Assembly: GCA_900095095.1 (NCBI GenBank)
Contig: FMBT01000454.1
Span: 31,598 to 95,597 of the forward strand
Direction of reading: 5' to 3'
Origin: Fragilariopsis cylindrus CCMP1102
Taxonomy: Eukaryota; Bacillariophyta; Bacillariophyceae; Bacillariales; Bacillariaceae
DNA: 64,000 nt
The notes below the pieces were generated by a model. It was given only the letters and a program-made list of their open reading frames with translations, was not told where the DNA came from and did no database searches. Positions 1-11,074 of the stretch are shown here, piece by piece. The position numbers and the translations under genes were made by a program. How positions within the stretch are numbered: position 1 is the stretch's first letter; each line of letters opens with the position of its first letter.

Positions 1-722
1 GGTGGTGCCATACCAACAATATAACCATCATTTGATGCCAGTTGACTAAATATACCCATATTATTTAAACAATCAATAGAAAACAAATTAGTGGAATGAT
101 CTAAACGATCATGTCCTTCTAAATCCCAATCAATTCCATGAAATATATTATCACAATAAGTATTGAAGTCTTGAAATGATTTATACATATCATATACATC
201 CAATTCATCGGGAAGATGCGGTCCATTCCATCCACCAAATGATACAAGATGTACAGTATCATCGTATCCTTCAGAATCTAATTTATTTATCATCTGTTTG
301 GCACAATCACGATTAAAATGGGATATACATTTAGCATTAGCATTAGCAGCTTTCTTCTTTATCGTGGATTGTTCTTTTTCTGTTTCGGTATCGTTATCTT
401 TATCTTTATTATCATCCACAATAATCTCCACAAACGACCAAATAACAACGTTCACACCATCTCGTACAGCTTGTTCTACCTTTTCTGTACAATGTGTAGC
501 GTATCCGACTATAATCTTTTCAGGCAGACCTCGTCGTTTTGGAGGTGGTGGTATTGTCATGATATTAGTGGTATCAATTCCAAAGGCAGAAACCACTCCT
601 ACTACACTTGGCGTCAAACGTAATAAATTAATGACAATAACAACGACGAAGAATATTGCTATATTGCTGCTGCTGTTGGAATAAGATGAATGTATTGTAT
701 TGCATCGACGACGACAAACCAT
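1..722 (-). CDS. GH18 chitinase-like glycosidase, 5' part only
   Basis: The minus strand is open from an ATG at 722 to the left edge (240 codons, no stop), so the gene continues outside the window. Residues about 18-38 form a hydrophobic signal or anchor (FFVVVIVINLL), which points to secretion. About 40 residues of Asp/Lys-rich low complexity follow an early TIM-barrel strand (KIIVGYAT). The GH18 hallmarks are visible: VSFGGWNG, equivalent to the SxGG motif, and FHGIDWDLEG, equivalent to DGxDxDxE with the catalytic Glu present; His replaces the first acidic position. Family knowledge: GH18 enzymes cleave beta-1,4 GlcNAc polymers, and some members are non-catalytic lectins. Inference: chitin or related glycan turnover outside the cell. 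The substrate cannot be told from the fragment. Confidence 0.8.
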   Translation of the reverse strand, partial: MVCRRRCNTIHSSYSNSSSNIAIFFVVVIVINLLRLTPSVVGVVSAFGIDTTNIMTIPPPPKRRGLPEKIIVGYATHCTEKVEQAVRDGVNVVIWSFVEIIVDDNKDKDNDTETEKEQSTIKKKAANANAKCISHFNRDCAKQMINKLDSEGYDDTVHLVSFGGWNGPHLPDELDVYDMYKSFQDFNTYCDNIFHGIDWDLEGHDRLDHSTNLFSIDCLNNMGIFSQLASNDGYIVGMAP

Positions 723-950
723 TTTCGTGTTTTACTTCTTCTGATCTTTAGCGTTAACGTGGTGCGAGGAGGTACGGTAGTGTGTTGATAATTTATTTGA
801 TATGCGGCTATACTATTTGGTGTGGATCTGTTGGCTGTCGATACAATAGAGATTTGATCTTAGTACTATGTTTTACAGTATCTCGTTTGTTTTTTAAGAT
901 ATTATTGTTTTGTTTTTGTTGGTACAAGTATGTATTATAATTTTTATTAC

Positions 951-1177
951 TACTTCCTCCGTGCAACGCTTAATTCACCCGCGCTATCGTTTGAAAATTT
1001 AGCAAGTATAAAAGTACGCTAAAACCTTAAAATATTTAGATCTTGTACTCACAAAATAGAGGGTTAAAGTCACAAGTTTCCCTCATCCTCCTTGCAAATT
1101 TCGTCGTTGAACTTGTTAATTAGCCACAAATTTTCAAACGATAGCGCGGGTGAATTAAGCGTTGCACGGAGGAAGTA
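951..1177. mobile_element. Stowaway-like MITE (Tc1/mariner type) with 50-bp TIRs
   Basis: Positions 951-1000 and 1128-1177 are a perfect 50-bp inverted repeat around a 127-bp AT-rich spacer. The outermost TA on each side fits a TA target duplication. The ends then read CTTCCTCCGTGC, one base from the plant Stowaway consensus CTCCCTCCGT. There is no coding capacity. The whole unit is about 223 bp and lies 247 bp upstream of the BTB gene. Short ORFs overlapping it are not genes. Confidence 0.85.
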
Positions 1178-1423
1178 CTGTAGTTTATTAACTACAAATT
1201 ATCGAATTAGTTTTGTTCCTAGTATGTTTCAGTCGTGGCTTTCGTTTGGATCTTCCGAAAAAATCGCATCGCCCCTTAAAAATACTTTGCGGGACAACAA
1301 AAAACTTGAAAAAACAACAACAACGATCGACGATGGACTTAACACAGAGGTCAATATTATTTTTGCAGAAAATACTTTACTCTAAAACAGCCAAGATCAT
1401 AGACAGTAAAAGAAAAAGCGATC

Positions 1424-2857
1424 ATGGAAGACGAAGACGACAGCATCAGCATCAGCAACAATGTGTATCACTACGAGATCGTGGGATCTCGAGAAGAAGA
1501 AGAATTGTTATTACCAGAGCAGGAAATAGCAAAGCGAAAATTGCCCAGCTGGACGAAATCATCTGCTACCAACGATGAGAACGAGGCCGAATGCTCTGAC
1601 TGGAGTCTTAACGTTTACTGCAATAATAATGACAATGATGTTGTCTCATATTCTGTTCACAGATTTGCGTTTGTGACACAAAGCGAATACTTTAAAAGTA
1701 TTTTCCGTCTGGAGGACACTACCGGAGTAGGGTTTTCTGAATCACATCAAAAATGTAGTACAATCAAATTGCCTTATTCCGTTACCCTTCAACATTTTGA
1801 AACGTTATTGGATTATTTGTATACGGGAGTATTAAAGGAAGATTCCGGGAATGCAGTTTCAATGGTTTATTTTGGTGATTATTTTGGTATTATTCTTTTA
1901 AAAGACCATGCTCAGAGATATCTCCGGAAGTTGATTGTTGACTGCAAAAGTCGTATTCGCGGCAAGGTGGCTTCTGAATTATTGTGGACGTCTTATCTAG
2001 TTGCGAAAAGTCTATCAATGGAGGACCTATTAAATGCCATTGTATACGCATGTGCCTACCGACCTAAGCTGATGTCAAAGGATACTCATATGTCAACGAT
2101 TCCAGATATACAATTTTGGTGTCGTGTATTTGCGGCAAGAAAGAAGACGGATTACGTGAAACATGACAAGGTAGTATCTAATTCCGAGTTGTGGAGTACC
2201 CATGTGGCCCATTTTATTGAGATAAATACTGCTATTGTTGACATTGATAGTTTTAAAATACTTACTGAAAGTAACAGCCTACCAAATATCTCGGCTGAGG
2301 CCGCTGTCATTCTAATGGAACAAGAACATAAGTTGTCATTAGACGAGGTTAAGAATGAGGATGATGGTCTCACTTGTCTCCAGAAGCGGTGCACGGACGC
2401 CCTATTTGACAAAGAAACTAGCAACTGGCAAGTATCAAACGCTCGTGTACTTCTACAAGGAAAACTACAGAAGCTCCAACCTTCTGTGTTAGAATCATTA
2501 CTGTTACGGATAGTGGATTATAATAAAGGGTGCCCACAAAGATGTCCCGATTATATTAAGGCTTCAGGAGCTGGAATCGAATCTGTTAACGGCGTGTATT
2601 TTAATTCTGGATTTCTCTATGAAGGAAGACGTATGTTCACTCGACGTGGTATCTATAATGGAGGGGAACAGTTGTTTTCGTTATTCAGGTTTGACACTAG
2701 TCACTTCGTCATATCATTGGTTTCGAATGATTGTCGTCCACTTGAATATTTTTATTGGGTGGAATCTTCAGACGAATTCCCTCCAGAGAATGGCTGGAGT
2801 CTTTATTCTAACGGTGTAGCACCGTCACCCTCATTACAGTATGGGTTTACACGATAA
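1424..2857 (+). CDS. BTB/POZ domain protein
   Basis: Single exon, 477 aa. An acidic N-terminus (about 1-55) is followed by a BTB/POZ fold (about 60-170). It contains VHRFAFVTQSEYFKSIF, the usual 'H+xvLaarSxyF' helix of BTB domains, then a segment resembling LLDYLYTG. A BACK-like helical region follows (about 175-330). The last 95 residues (VNGVYFNSGFLYEGRRMFT...) resemble a small Tyr/Gly/Trp-rich domain common in diatom proteins, ending in PPENGWSLY. Family knowledge: BTB proteins dimerise and often act as substrate adaptors for Cullin-3 ubiquitin ligases. The substrate is unknown. The first ATG after the MITE region is in good context (gatcATGG). Nearest neighbours are unrelated. Confidence 0.8.
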   Translation: MEDEDDSISISNNVYHYEIVGSREEEELLLPEQEIAKRKLPSWTKSSATNDENEAECSDWSLNVYCNNNDNDVVSYSVHRFAFVTQSEYFKSIFRLEDTTGVGFSESHQKCSTIKLPYSVTLQHFETLLDYLYTGVLKEDSGNAVSMVYFGDYFGIILLKDHAQRYLRKLIVDCKSRIRGKVASELLWTSYLVAKSLSMEDLLNAIVYACAYRPKLMSKDTHMSTIPDIQFWCRVFAARKKTDYVKHDKVVSNSELWSTHVAHFIEINTAIVDIDSFKILTESNSLPNISAEAAVILMEQEHKLSLDEVKNEDDGLTCLQKRCTDALFDKETSNWQVSNARVLLQGKLQKLQPSVLESLLLRIVDYNKGCPQRCPDYIKASGAGIESVNGVYFNSGFLYEGRRMFTRRGIYNGGEQLFSLFRFDTSHFVISLVSNDCRPLEYFYWVESSDEFPPENGWSLYSNGVAPSPSLQYGFTR

Positions 2858-3494
2858 GAACTATGCAGGTAAAATGCACGCACCTCTGAAAAACGAATAC
2901 AGTAGAGCTGCTATTTGTTTTCCGTTTCACGACCATATTGGAATATTTTCATAAAACACCACCACTACGACCGACCGACCGACAATGCTTTTCACCACTA
3001 ATATTGCGTTGCGAACATCTCTACTAGTGCTGCTACGAAAGCGACGATTATTGAAATGGAAAATAATGCACGGAAGTCCTACTTTGTATAGTTAAAGTAA
3101 GAATGAAATATAGTCTGATTTCGAATCGTACGATAGTCCGCTTTTATTTCTATTTTGATGAAGGAATTCTCCTCCCCAAATTAACATCTAGAATCAACAC
3201 TGATAAAATATAGAAAATAGATGTGATTGATTCCATATCGTCCACGACGATATCGAATCGAATCGAATCGGATTGAGTCAACGCCATTATCGGCTCATCT
3301 CTTCATCCATTCAGCATAAAAAACACCAGCATTCGAGCATGTATCGTCATCGTCAATCTTTTGGTCTATCAGAATGAAATTATTAATGATAATAATATTA
3401 TTAGAACAAAAAAAGATCTATAGAACTCTATATATTATGTTAAAGATTATTTGTTGTTGTATGCCGATTATTATTTATTTTTTTAGTGCCGTTG
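2858..3494. other. Intergenic, convergent 3' regions
   Basis: This 637-bp stretch lies between two genes that converge on it. It holds AT-rich UTR-like sequence and a short GAATC-type repeat (about 3250-3272). No ORF or RNA gene is seen. Confidence 0.6.
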
Positions 3495-4694
3495 TTAGTC
3501 AAATGTTATTTTTGATTCCTTCCATTGGTATATATGAATAGTAAAATTACCATAATAACGACCTCTAGCTATGATATCATTTTCTAATATTATCGGGATC
3601 GGGGGCAGAAATGACGAATTATCAAATACATCGATACTACGAATTTCAGTAAAGTATTCTTTTGTCATTAATGTACGAAATTCTGATATACCGGTACGTC
3701 CATTTTTCATTGCTATTATTACTCGACTATCTCTACAACGAGATAACATCCGACTAATAGTATTAACTAATGGTTGTACTAATGTAGTATCATAAATAAC
3801 GTCAGCTGCTAGAATTATATCTGATTGATTCAAATCATATGTATCAATGAGTATATTTTGATTATCAGTATCTTCCCAGTCAATCTTATATGTTTCTATT
3901 ATTGGTGGTGGTGATGGTGGTGGTCGTACATCATCATTATCATTATAATTATTATTTGTATGTGTACACGGATTCATTGTTACATGGTACTGCACATGAT
4001 CTAATGTGAATGAATGAAAATCGGTAGCAATCACTCTTTTTGCACCTAAATAACAGGATGAAAGTAATGATGGGACTGCAGATCCACCACAACCTAATTC
4101 CATGATAGTCTTGCCTTGAAATTGAATATTATCTATAATATCTATATCCATATTCTTATTATTCTTGTTCTTGTTCTTGTAATTGTTATGCTTGTCATTG
4201 TTAGTACTTTGATTTCGCTCTTGGTCAACATTATCATGATAATAATAATTATCATCATTCATCATAATAATATATTTTGATAATACAACGGATGATCCCC
4301 ATAATGCGGATGCCGTGCCATCATTACCACTGGATATCGAACAAGATGAACTATCTGATTTGAAAAGATTTAACGAAATAGCTTCGTGATCTTCTTCCGT
4401 TTCTGATGATGATGTTCCTTTGTGGTTGTTGTTGGCTTTTGGAAAAACTAGTTGGTACCGTGTCATCCCAATCGGATTGAATACCGGTATATGATGCAAT
4501 GATGATGTTGTTGTTATTGTGGTTTTGATAGAATTATCTGTGTTGAACATAGAATGGTCATCATCATCATCATCATCATCATTATCATCATCGTTATTAT
4601 CAACGTCATCGATGTCAACAGCAGTATCTATTTTTGATTGTACGGATACAACAGCGGTAACAATAAAGACGATAAGGAGCAAATGGTTGTACAT
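3495..4694 (-). CDS. Methyltransf_16 (METTL21-like) methyltransferase with signal peptide
   Basis: Single exon, 399 aa. Residues 1-20 (MYNHLLLIVFIVTAVVSVQS) look like a cleavable signal peptide, followed by poly-Asp and Asn-rich linkers. The catalytic core has ALWGSSVVLSKYI, the W-x-S/A motif of the METTL21 family. SAM motif I is IMELGCGGSAVPSLL, an acidic post-I strand ends in VIATDFHS, and the active-site region is DIILAADVIYD. Family knowledge: class-I seven-beta-strand protein lysine methyltransferases of cytosol or mitochondria. The secretory N-terminus is unusual for the family, so the protein may act in the ER lumen, or translation may start further in. Insertions make it longer than the usual 220-250 aa. 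The substrate is not inferable. Confidence 0.78.
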   Translation of the reverse strand: MYNHLLLIVFIVTAVVSVQSKIDTAVDIDDVDNNDDDNDDDDDDDDHSMFNTDNSIKTTITTTSSLHHIPVFNPIGMTRYQLVFPKANNNHKGTSSSETEEDHEAISLNLFKSDSSSCSISSGNDGTASALWGSSVVLSKYIIMMNDDNYYYHDNVDQERNQSTNNDKHNNYKNKNKNNKNMDIDIIDNIQFQGKTIMELGCGGSAVPSLLSSCYLGAKRVIATDFHSFTLDHVQYHVTMNPCTHTNNNYNDNDDVRPPPSPPPIIETYKIDWEDTDNQNILIDTYDLNQSDIILAADVIYDTTLVQPLVNTISRMLSRCRDSRVIIAMKNGRTGISEFRTLMTKEYFTEIRSIDVFDNSSFLPPIPIILENDIIARGRYYGNFTIHIYQWKESKITFD

Positions 4695-5390
4695 TATAGT
4701 AGCTCCGTATCATCGTCACATATACTGTACCAATAAAATGTTGTTTGATTCTACTATTCTATTTAAATACTGTATGGTCGATGATCGATGATCGACGATC
4801 GACATCAAGGAGAATCAATCAGGAATCAGGGATATTTTGACAAATAAGATCACGTAAAAATCATAGAATACTCAATACAGTACGGTACAAAACATCATCG
4901 AATCAATCATCAGTCGCGCAAAATAAAAATTGAGCAGAAATTATTTAGATTTTCCCATCCCCCCATTCTTCACTACATTGAATACTCTTTAGATTGCTCG
5001 GATTAAAAACTAACATTTGTACTACCCAGCTATGATATCGAAGACTTCTATTATACTTGGTTGGCTTCTACTACCGTATAGGATGAAACAATACTAGAAG
5101 TAAATTTAATATTCATAGCGATAGCAGGAAAAAGACAATATTCTATTTATTACAATTTATACTAAGAAGTTGATAGAGATCGAAAGAATCTTGAATGGGA
5201 AATACGACGAATTCCCTGAAGAAAGTAGAGCACATGAAATAGTAATCGTATAGAATCGTGTCACGTATTTCGATAAATATTACCAACCGTTGGGCGTTTT
5301 TTTTTGGGGGGGGGGGGGGCTACAGTATTACAATGCTGACTAGTATCTTCATATCGGGAATGCAGTTAGCTGGGTGTTATTGTTTTTGCT
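4695..5390. other. Intergenic with T9-G14 run
   Basis: Upstream of the methyltransferase there is a cluster of overlapping GATCGA/ATCGATGATC repeats (about 4770-4804). A homopolymer stretch T9 (5297-5305) then G14 (5306-5319) lies close to the 3' end of the next gene. No gene is seen. Confidence 0.6.
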
Positions 5391-6251
5391 TCATGCCGAT
5401 GTGACCCATGTTGGAGTTGCCGTTTCGCCGTCGTTTGAGCAGGTCTCTCTATTATTTTCGTCCATAGTATCTAATGTATTCGACTTGTTCAAATCGTATA
5501 TTGTACTCGTATGAGCAACCTTCTCAACGTCGATCGTAGATTGGTGTACAAAAATAACGATCGCTTCATCTTTCTTTGCGGTCTGTCTCTTTTCATTGCA
5601 TCGATATAAAATTGTATCTACCAGAACAAAAAAGGCAGCAACAAATGCACAACCTGCAGAACTCAAGAGAATGTTTGTATTTGCATAGGATTTGGCAGTT
5701 ACATGAAATTCAACATTATCATCGAGATATTTTTGGATGTACTCCACCCAGTATAAACTTTGTTCAACCAATGCACCTGTACTAATCCCAGCTTGAACCA
5801 GTATAATAATGAGATAAAGTCCCATTCCTGCTACTGCCGACATACTGAAGGGACCTTTCTTGTAACGAGCAAGTATATCCATGATGACAAAAAATAAACA
5901 TGCAAAGATGGAACATGCGGAACAAATGAAGGGGGCACCAATAAGCCAAGTCAGACTATGACAACCACTATCTGATGAAATTATGAAAGTAGATCCATCA
6001 TTCTCAATACTAGGTGGAGCGCAAAGAAGTAAAGGTACAGACACTATTCCTTTATCGGAATCGTAATAATAACCATCGGACGTTGCTAAATCACGAGCTT
6101 CAAGTAATGTAAAAGCTGCTAGGATAGCATAACCAATAATCACTATTCTTGTAAAGATTGTACAAATTCTAGTGAACATATTACAGTCAATTATCATCTT
6201 GAAAAGTCTGTTTAATCGATTGATTCTATAATATATATATGCAGTGTACAA
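5391..6251 (-). CDS. Four-TM membrane protein, unknown function
   Basis: Single exon, 286 aa. Four hydrophobic segments are visible: about 33-50 (IVIIGYAILAAFTLLEA), 102-125 (LIGAPFICSACSIFACLFFVI), 138-160 (AVAGMGLYLIIILVQAG) and 195-215 (ILLSSAGCAFVAAFFVLVDTIL). A Cys-containing loop lies between TM1 and TM2 and the C-terminus is charged and probably cytosolic. The arrangement recalls tetraspan/MARVEL-type proteins, but no diagnostic motif was recognised, so no function is given. Translation may instead start at the internal Met at residue 19 or 25, since the first 18 residues are unremarkable. The gene is downstream of and on the same strand as the cofactor D gene, 307 bp away. Confidence 0.65.
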   Translation of the reverse strand: MYTAYIYYRINRLNRLFKMIIDCNMFTRICTIFTRIVIIGYAILAAFTLLEARDLATSDGYYYDSDKGIVSVPLLLCAPPSIENDGSTFIISSDSGCHSLTWLIGAPFICSACSIFACLFFVIMDILARYKKGPFSMSAVAGMGLYLIIILVQAGISTGALVEQSLYWVEYIQKYLDDNVEFHVTAKSYANTNILLSSAGCAFVAAFFVLVDTILYRCNEKRQTAKKDEAIVIFVHQSTIDVEKVAHTSTIYDLNKSNTLDTMDENNRETCSNDGETATPTWVTSA

Positions 6252-6558
6252 TGTATTGACGAGTTTTCAAGCACGCGCAACACCTAACAAAATTTCAGAC
6301 GTGCTTGTTTGAAGCAGGATACTAATTTCGTTCACATAATGAAAATCTCGAAACGAAGAATGAACGAATGAATAAATCAAAACGAATAACTTCTTTATCG
6401 ACCCGAATACTAAGAATGAAGAAGATTAAAAATAAAGAATTTCAAAAAACCATCATCAATACGAATACGATAAATATCTAATAAATAGAATAGCTAGCTA
6501 TTTGTTACCCCTACCCGTCCCCCCATTGTAGTTTCTGACAAGATGATATTCCCTAGTT
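6252..6558. other. Intergenic
   Basis: AT-rich spacer between two minus-strand genes. It has a run rich in GAATGAA/CGAATA words (6340-6480) and no gene. Confidence 0.5.
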
Positions 6559-7100
6559 TTATTCAGTGTTTGCAGCAAGAAGTAGCATTTTGTCAATCTC
6601 AAACGCTTTCAACACTTCTTGGATAGCCGCATCTCGATCAATTTCCTGTAGATTCTCATCATCAGATTCCCAATTATGACTCAACAAAATTTGGACCGCG
6701 ATATGATTCTCGCCTAAGTCTGGATCCGTCTCCAATAATCGAACGTATAGTTTCTCTGCAGCGAGGCTACGAATGCGAGGAAACTGATGTACAAGAAAAT
6801 CACATACAAACGCCACGATTTCTTTACTTTCAACGATAGATGTAATAAGACCTGTAGCAACATTGAGAATGGCTACTATTCGTTGCATATCCATGCAACG
6901 TTTTGATTCCTCTCGAAGCTTTCCAAGTAGAGATAGAGAGAATAGTTTATTTCTTATCAGTTGCTCTATACATCTTCGATTCATCAATATATCAATTGTT
7001 TTCAAAAGAGGAAGAATAACTCTCCCTTCGTATTTGTGTTTGTCAAAAATTTCAAAGAAAACTGGAGTTATTAATAATGTATTGATTCATTGTACATGTC

Positions 7101-7131
<31 letters not shown>

Positions 7132-10100
7132 GAGATCAGAAGGCGGATCGTTTTAAATGTGCACAATATTCCGGGAGTGATAGATTGAAACGAACTTTTT
7201 GATTGACTTACCAGTTCCTAGACGATCGAGCTTGACTTCGTCAGCACTTCGAACCCATTGTATTAGCACCAACGAAGAATTCTGTGTGACACTTTTTGTC
7301 AAACCACCCGTGCTAAGTATTAAGCCTGAGATAACATAGCCGAAATATTCATCAATTTCAGCAGCCTTCATCACCATTGGATATGTGATTGACGCCTCTG
7401 CCCAATTTGATGATTGATAAGTAAGGGTACCCTTAAATTGTGGAGGCGTCAGGGCATCAAGTAAAATTTGTCGTTTTGTTATGTACGCTTTGACTGGACT
7501 CTTCTCATCAAGGAGAGTCAATAGACATCCAGCCGCTTCAGATCGTACAGAATCAAGTTTTTCTGAAAATTGCTTTAGTAGTAGTCCTATGATTCGTAAG
7601 CACAATTCAGTCGAATACAAATCCACACCAGATTCTTCGATGTGCTTCTGGTCGGTCGTTATGGTAGCCAAACTAACGAGGCCGTTCATCGCTGCTAGAC
7701 GACATTTGGACCCAACATCGCCTCGTTGATCAGTATTATAATCCTCCATCGAACGCATATAAGTATCAAATACTTGTTTCAACTGCACATTAGAAAATGC
7801 AACAACACATTCGCATTGTTCTCGCGAAGGAACAATTCCCACAGTTTCAAGTATTCGAGAAAGGGAAACAAGTGCGTTCCTTCGTGTCTCTGCGTCCTTG
7901 TCATTCCCAACCTTTGCATTAGGATGTGAAATTCGACATAGACATGACAAGGAAATGTCGAGAACATCTAAAGAAGGGGCAAGTAGCTTAGCTGGGAGAT
8001 ATCCCAACGCCAATGAATAACCTCTTGTGGCCGCTGGATTGATACTTGTACGAGCTTCATTTGTGTATTTGTCGACGACTCTTTTCTGTAGTCGATCAGA
8101 AGGCCCTTTTCCACTGACAGGAAAGTAGGAGCGAGCAAGAGCAAATAAGGCCCGACCTGCTTGCTCTTGTATCATTTCGGTCGGGTGAGGGATGCATGTA
8201 TCTATAGAATCCAACAGTCTGACTTGTTGAGGAACTGTCAAAGGGATATGCGACATCGATATACATGCAATCAAGCGACAGACGGCAGCTCGCATTTGTT
8301 CTCCACCTTTGCCTCTATACAGCCGTTTCTTCTCAATGGTAAGGGGAGTTTCTGCTATTAATTTATGTAATTGCGGACTCAGATATCTATTATTTGCATC
8401 GATCTTTCCAAAGGCAAGCACAACCTCTGCTAGTCCTAGAGTTGCCCCGTGACGCATATGTACGTTCTTATCGTCTAAACAATGTTCAAGTAAATACGGC
8501 AACACTTCGTCTACCATAAAATCAGGATTTAAAACCGTTAGCTGATTGAGTGATTGAGATGCTAACAGTCGAATGTCAGGATCCCAGTGTGAAAGTTTTA
8601 CTCGAAATAAGTGATTGATGATTGCCGTTTGGTGTTCTTGGAATTGAGCAACGTGTAGGGCGATTGTAGTATACGCATCCTTTCGATTTCCTAATGAAAA
8701 ATAGTCAGCTGTAGTCAAGATGGATATCCCATTCTTAAAATTTTGTGCTCCCTGTCGACCAACCATCTCTTGAAAAGCGGCACTTGCTGCCCGACGGCAG
8801 TTTACTTCTCGATCAAACAAAAAAGCAACGACGACCGATTGTCCAAGTTGTAGCACGAATGGCTTTAGAATTTCGGGCGAATAAGCTCTAGCCAATGCCC
8901 AATACGTATAACATGCAGCGTCACGAACATGAGCTCCAACACTTGTCTGTCGACGAGGCAAATCGTAGTGAATAGCCTCGACAATTTTTGGAATCACATC
9001 CTTTAACCGATGCGGTAGTAACAGTCCCCTCCTAGCAAGTTCCGCCAACGTCAAACATGCACCATGCCAATCATTGTCGTTTTGGATGTCGTCGAAGAAT
9101 TCCATTATAGCATCTATGACATCTTCGGCACATATTGCAGGTAACCGACTCGTTATACGTCCTACTCCCTTCGCAGCTGACCATCTAACCACAGTGGACG
9201 AATCTTTGAGAGCAGCAAGTACCTGACCCATTGCCATTTCAACCTGATCCGGGACAAAAAAGAAATAATCAGCCCCATCTTTTTGATGTGATACATGTGA
9301 GGTATCGCCATCGGATTTTGTCTCTGTATTGACTGTCGATTTCGTCGGCGATGATTGCTGTTGTCGCTGCAAGTTCTCTTTCAGGGACCGACGTCCCCGT
9401 TGATATCTCCATGATGCGATACGAGGCGGTAGATACAACACACCAAGCCTCGTCCACCATTTGACTACGAACTTTCGTAACAATAAGTTTGATGGCCGAT
9501 TTGTCGCGTTTGATACTTTCTTTATGAGTGACCAATATGGTTCCATAGATGCAAGGACATTTTTACGTTGGGCAGTTGAGATCTTGAGAATCGTTATCAA
9601 TGTTTGCAATACTCCCATGGTCGTATAGATATCGCTTTGAATCAATGTTGAATTAGTAGATCCTGTTTCGTCGTTTGATTCCGTTCCTCCTAAGTATTTC
9701 TTTAATACACTTATAGACCAATGTTGAAAAGAATTCCGGAATGTGCTATCTTCTAGATCGGGACGACTCAACCAACATGCCAAACAGGAAGATACAACAT
9801 CACGCGTAGGTCCAGTTTCGGATAGGTATATTGTAGCCAGTCGAAAAAGTTGTGCAACCTGCGTTGTATCAATGACCACCTCACAATCAAATGGTATCTT
9901 TCCAAGTATCCCCATCCAATTCCACATCGAGTATATTGATTCCCATAATTGTGGTCCATCAGTTGTGTCGTCGGTAGGTGACGATTGATTCTTTTTGTGT
10001 TGTTGTTTCAAATCATCCAACATTAGTAGAGATTGCAATACAGGTTCGACGTTCTCCACTTGATGAGGTAAGAATTTTTGTACTTTCTTTCTACCTCGTA

Positions 10101-10656
10101 CCTTAGACAAAGCGTAAATTGCTGACAAAATTCGGGGTAGCGGAGAATTCCAAAATTGATCGTAGGATGAATACACATAGCAGTCGTTGTTGTTTGATTG
10201 ATTTTTCGTGTTTGTGTTTGTGTTTGTGTCTATGTCTGTGTTTGTATTTGTATCTGTATCTGTATTTGTATTTGTATTTGTATTTGTATTTGTATTTGTA
10301 TTTGTATTATCAGTAGTATCATCATCATCATCATCGTCACCTATACAGTGTGTTTGTGAATCTATTTGCATCTTCGACATGATGGAACATGCCGATTCGG
10401 TCAATTCGTTGACCATAGGTGCAATGTAACGATCTAATAGCGATGGAAGTTCAAGATATTTATCAAATATCTTTCGTAGTTGCGCCAAGGCTCGGTCATT
10501 GGGCTCATAATTCTTGTCTATTCGGTCGACCGTCAGCTCTCGAATGCATTGAAAAGCCTTTTCCTCTTCCTCGAAGAGTACAGCGGCATTGGATGACGCC
10601 GACGAGGATGATATTGTTGTCGTGCCATCAGTGTAGCCAACATTATCGTCGTCCAT
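6559..10656 (-). CDS. TBCD: Tubulin-folding cofactor D
   Basis: Two exons, complement(6559..7061, 7213..10656) within one base; the intron of about 150 bp starts GTAAGT and ends CCAG. The spliced product is about 1,315 aa, close to the roughly 1,190-aa human protein plus a Thr/Asn repeat. Diagnostic conserved blocks are VRWSAAKGVGRITSRLP, RRAASAAFQEMVGRQGAQN and IPHPTEMIQEQAGRALF. The C-terminal exon has GRVILPLLKTIDILM and FPRIRSLAAEKLYVRLLE, matching the TBCD C-terminal domain. The rest is HEAT repeats. Family knowledge: TBCD captures beta-tubulin after the CCT chaperonin, assembles the alpha/beta heterodimer with cofactors E and C, and acts with Arl2. Residues about 120-150 are a six-base minisatellite (TN repeats). 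The intron contains a (GA)n tract. A beta-tubulin gene lies 2.3 kb away. Confidence 0.93.
7099..7130. repeat. (GA)n microsatellite inside the TBCD intron
   Basis: GAGAGAGA tract with one interruption (gagaaagag), in the single intron of the cofactor D gene. Confidence 0.8.
10206..10312. repeat. Six-base minisatellite coding for Thr-Asn repeats
   Basis: The plus strand reads (TGTATT/TGTGTT)n with a few variants. On the minus strand this encodes (Thr-Asn/Asp)n inside the N-terminal region of cofactor D, followed by an Asp run. It is in frame, so copy-number change would not break the gene. Confidence 0.85.
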
Positions 10657-11074
10657 TGCGGATTCGTCGTGGTCTATTGCAGCTGCACGTAGCCTTTTTC
10701 TTTTATATCATTTTTAAATTTCAACAACAGCTAATGTGAAATGATAATTTATTTTACAAAAAAACAAAAACAAAGCTGTCGAGTCACGAAGGATACATTC
10801 GGGACTAAAAGCATTTTTGTAAACTGCCATCCACGTAAGCAATCCAGTCACCGCGAACTGAGTAGATCAAGATCAAGATTCGATTTTTCTACGGCATTCC
10901 CACGCTCCACTGCATGACCACTGACACAAAGAATGCTAAAACTTCAACAGCTGATAACAGCTTGTTCGACACACATCAAATAAATTATCGACATTATTAC
11001 TTCGTATCAAGACATAACAACATATAAAAATAAAAATACCGTAATAAAATAAATAATAACAGCAGACAAGCAAG
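10657..11074. promoter_or_regulatory. Divergent promoter region TBCD / plastid protein
   Basis: A 418-bp region between two divergent start codons, presumably holding both promoters. AT-rich stretches precede each start (for example 11021-11060). No specific element can be assigned with confidence. Confidence 0.5.

Noticed and set aside
10119-10429. Plus-strand ORFs rich in Leu/Tyr/Val/Phe over 10.2-10.4 kb
   Set aside because: They are the reverse reading of the six-base repeat inside TBCD.
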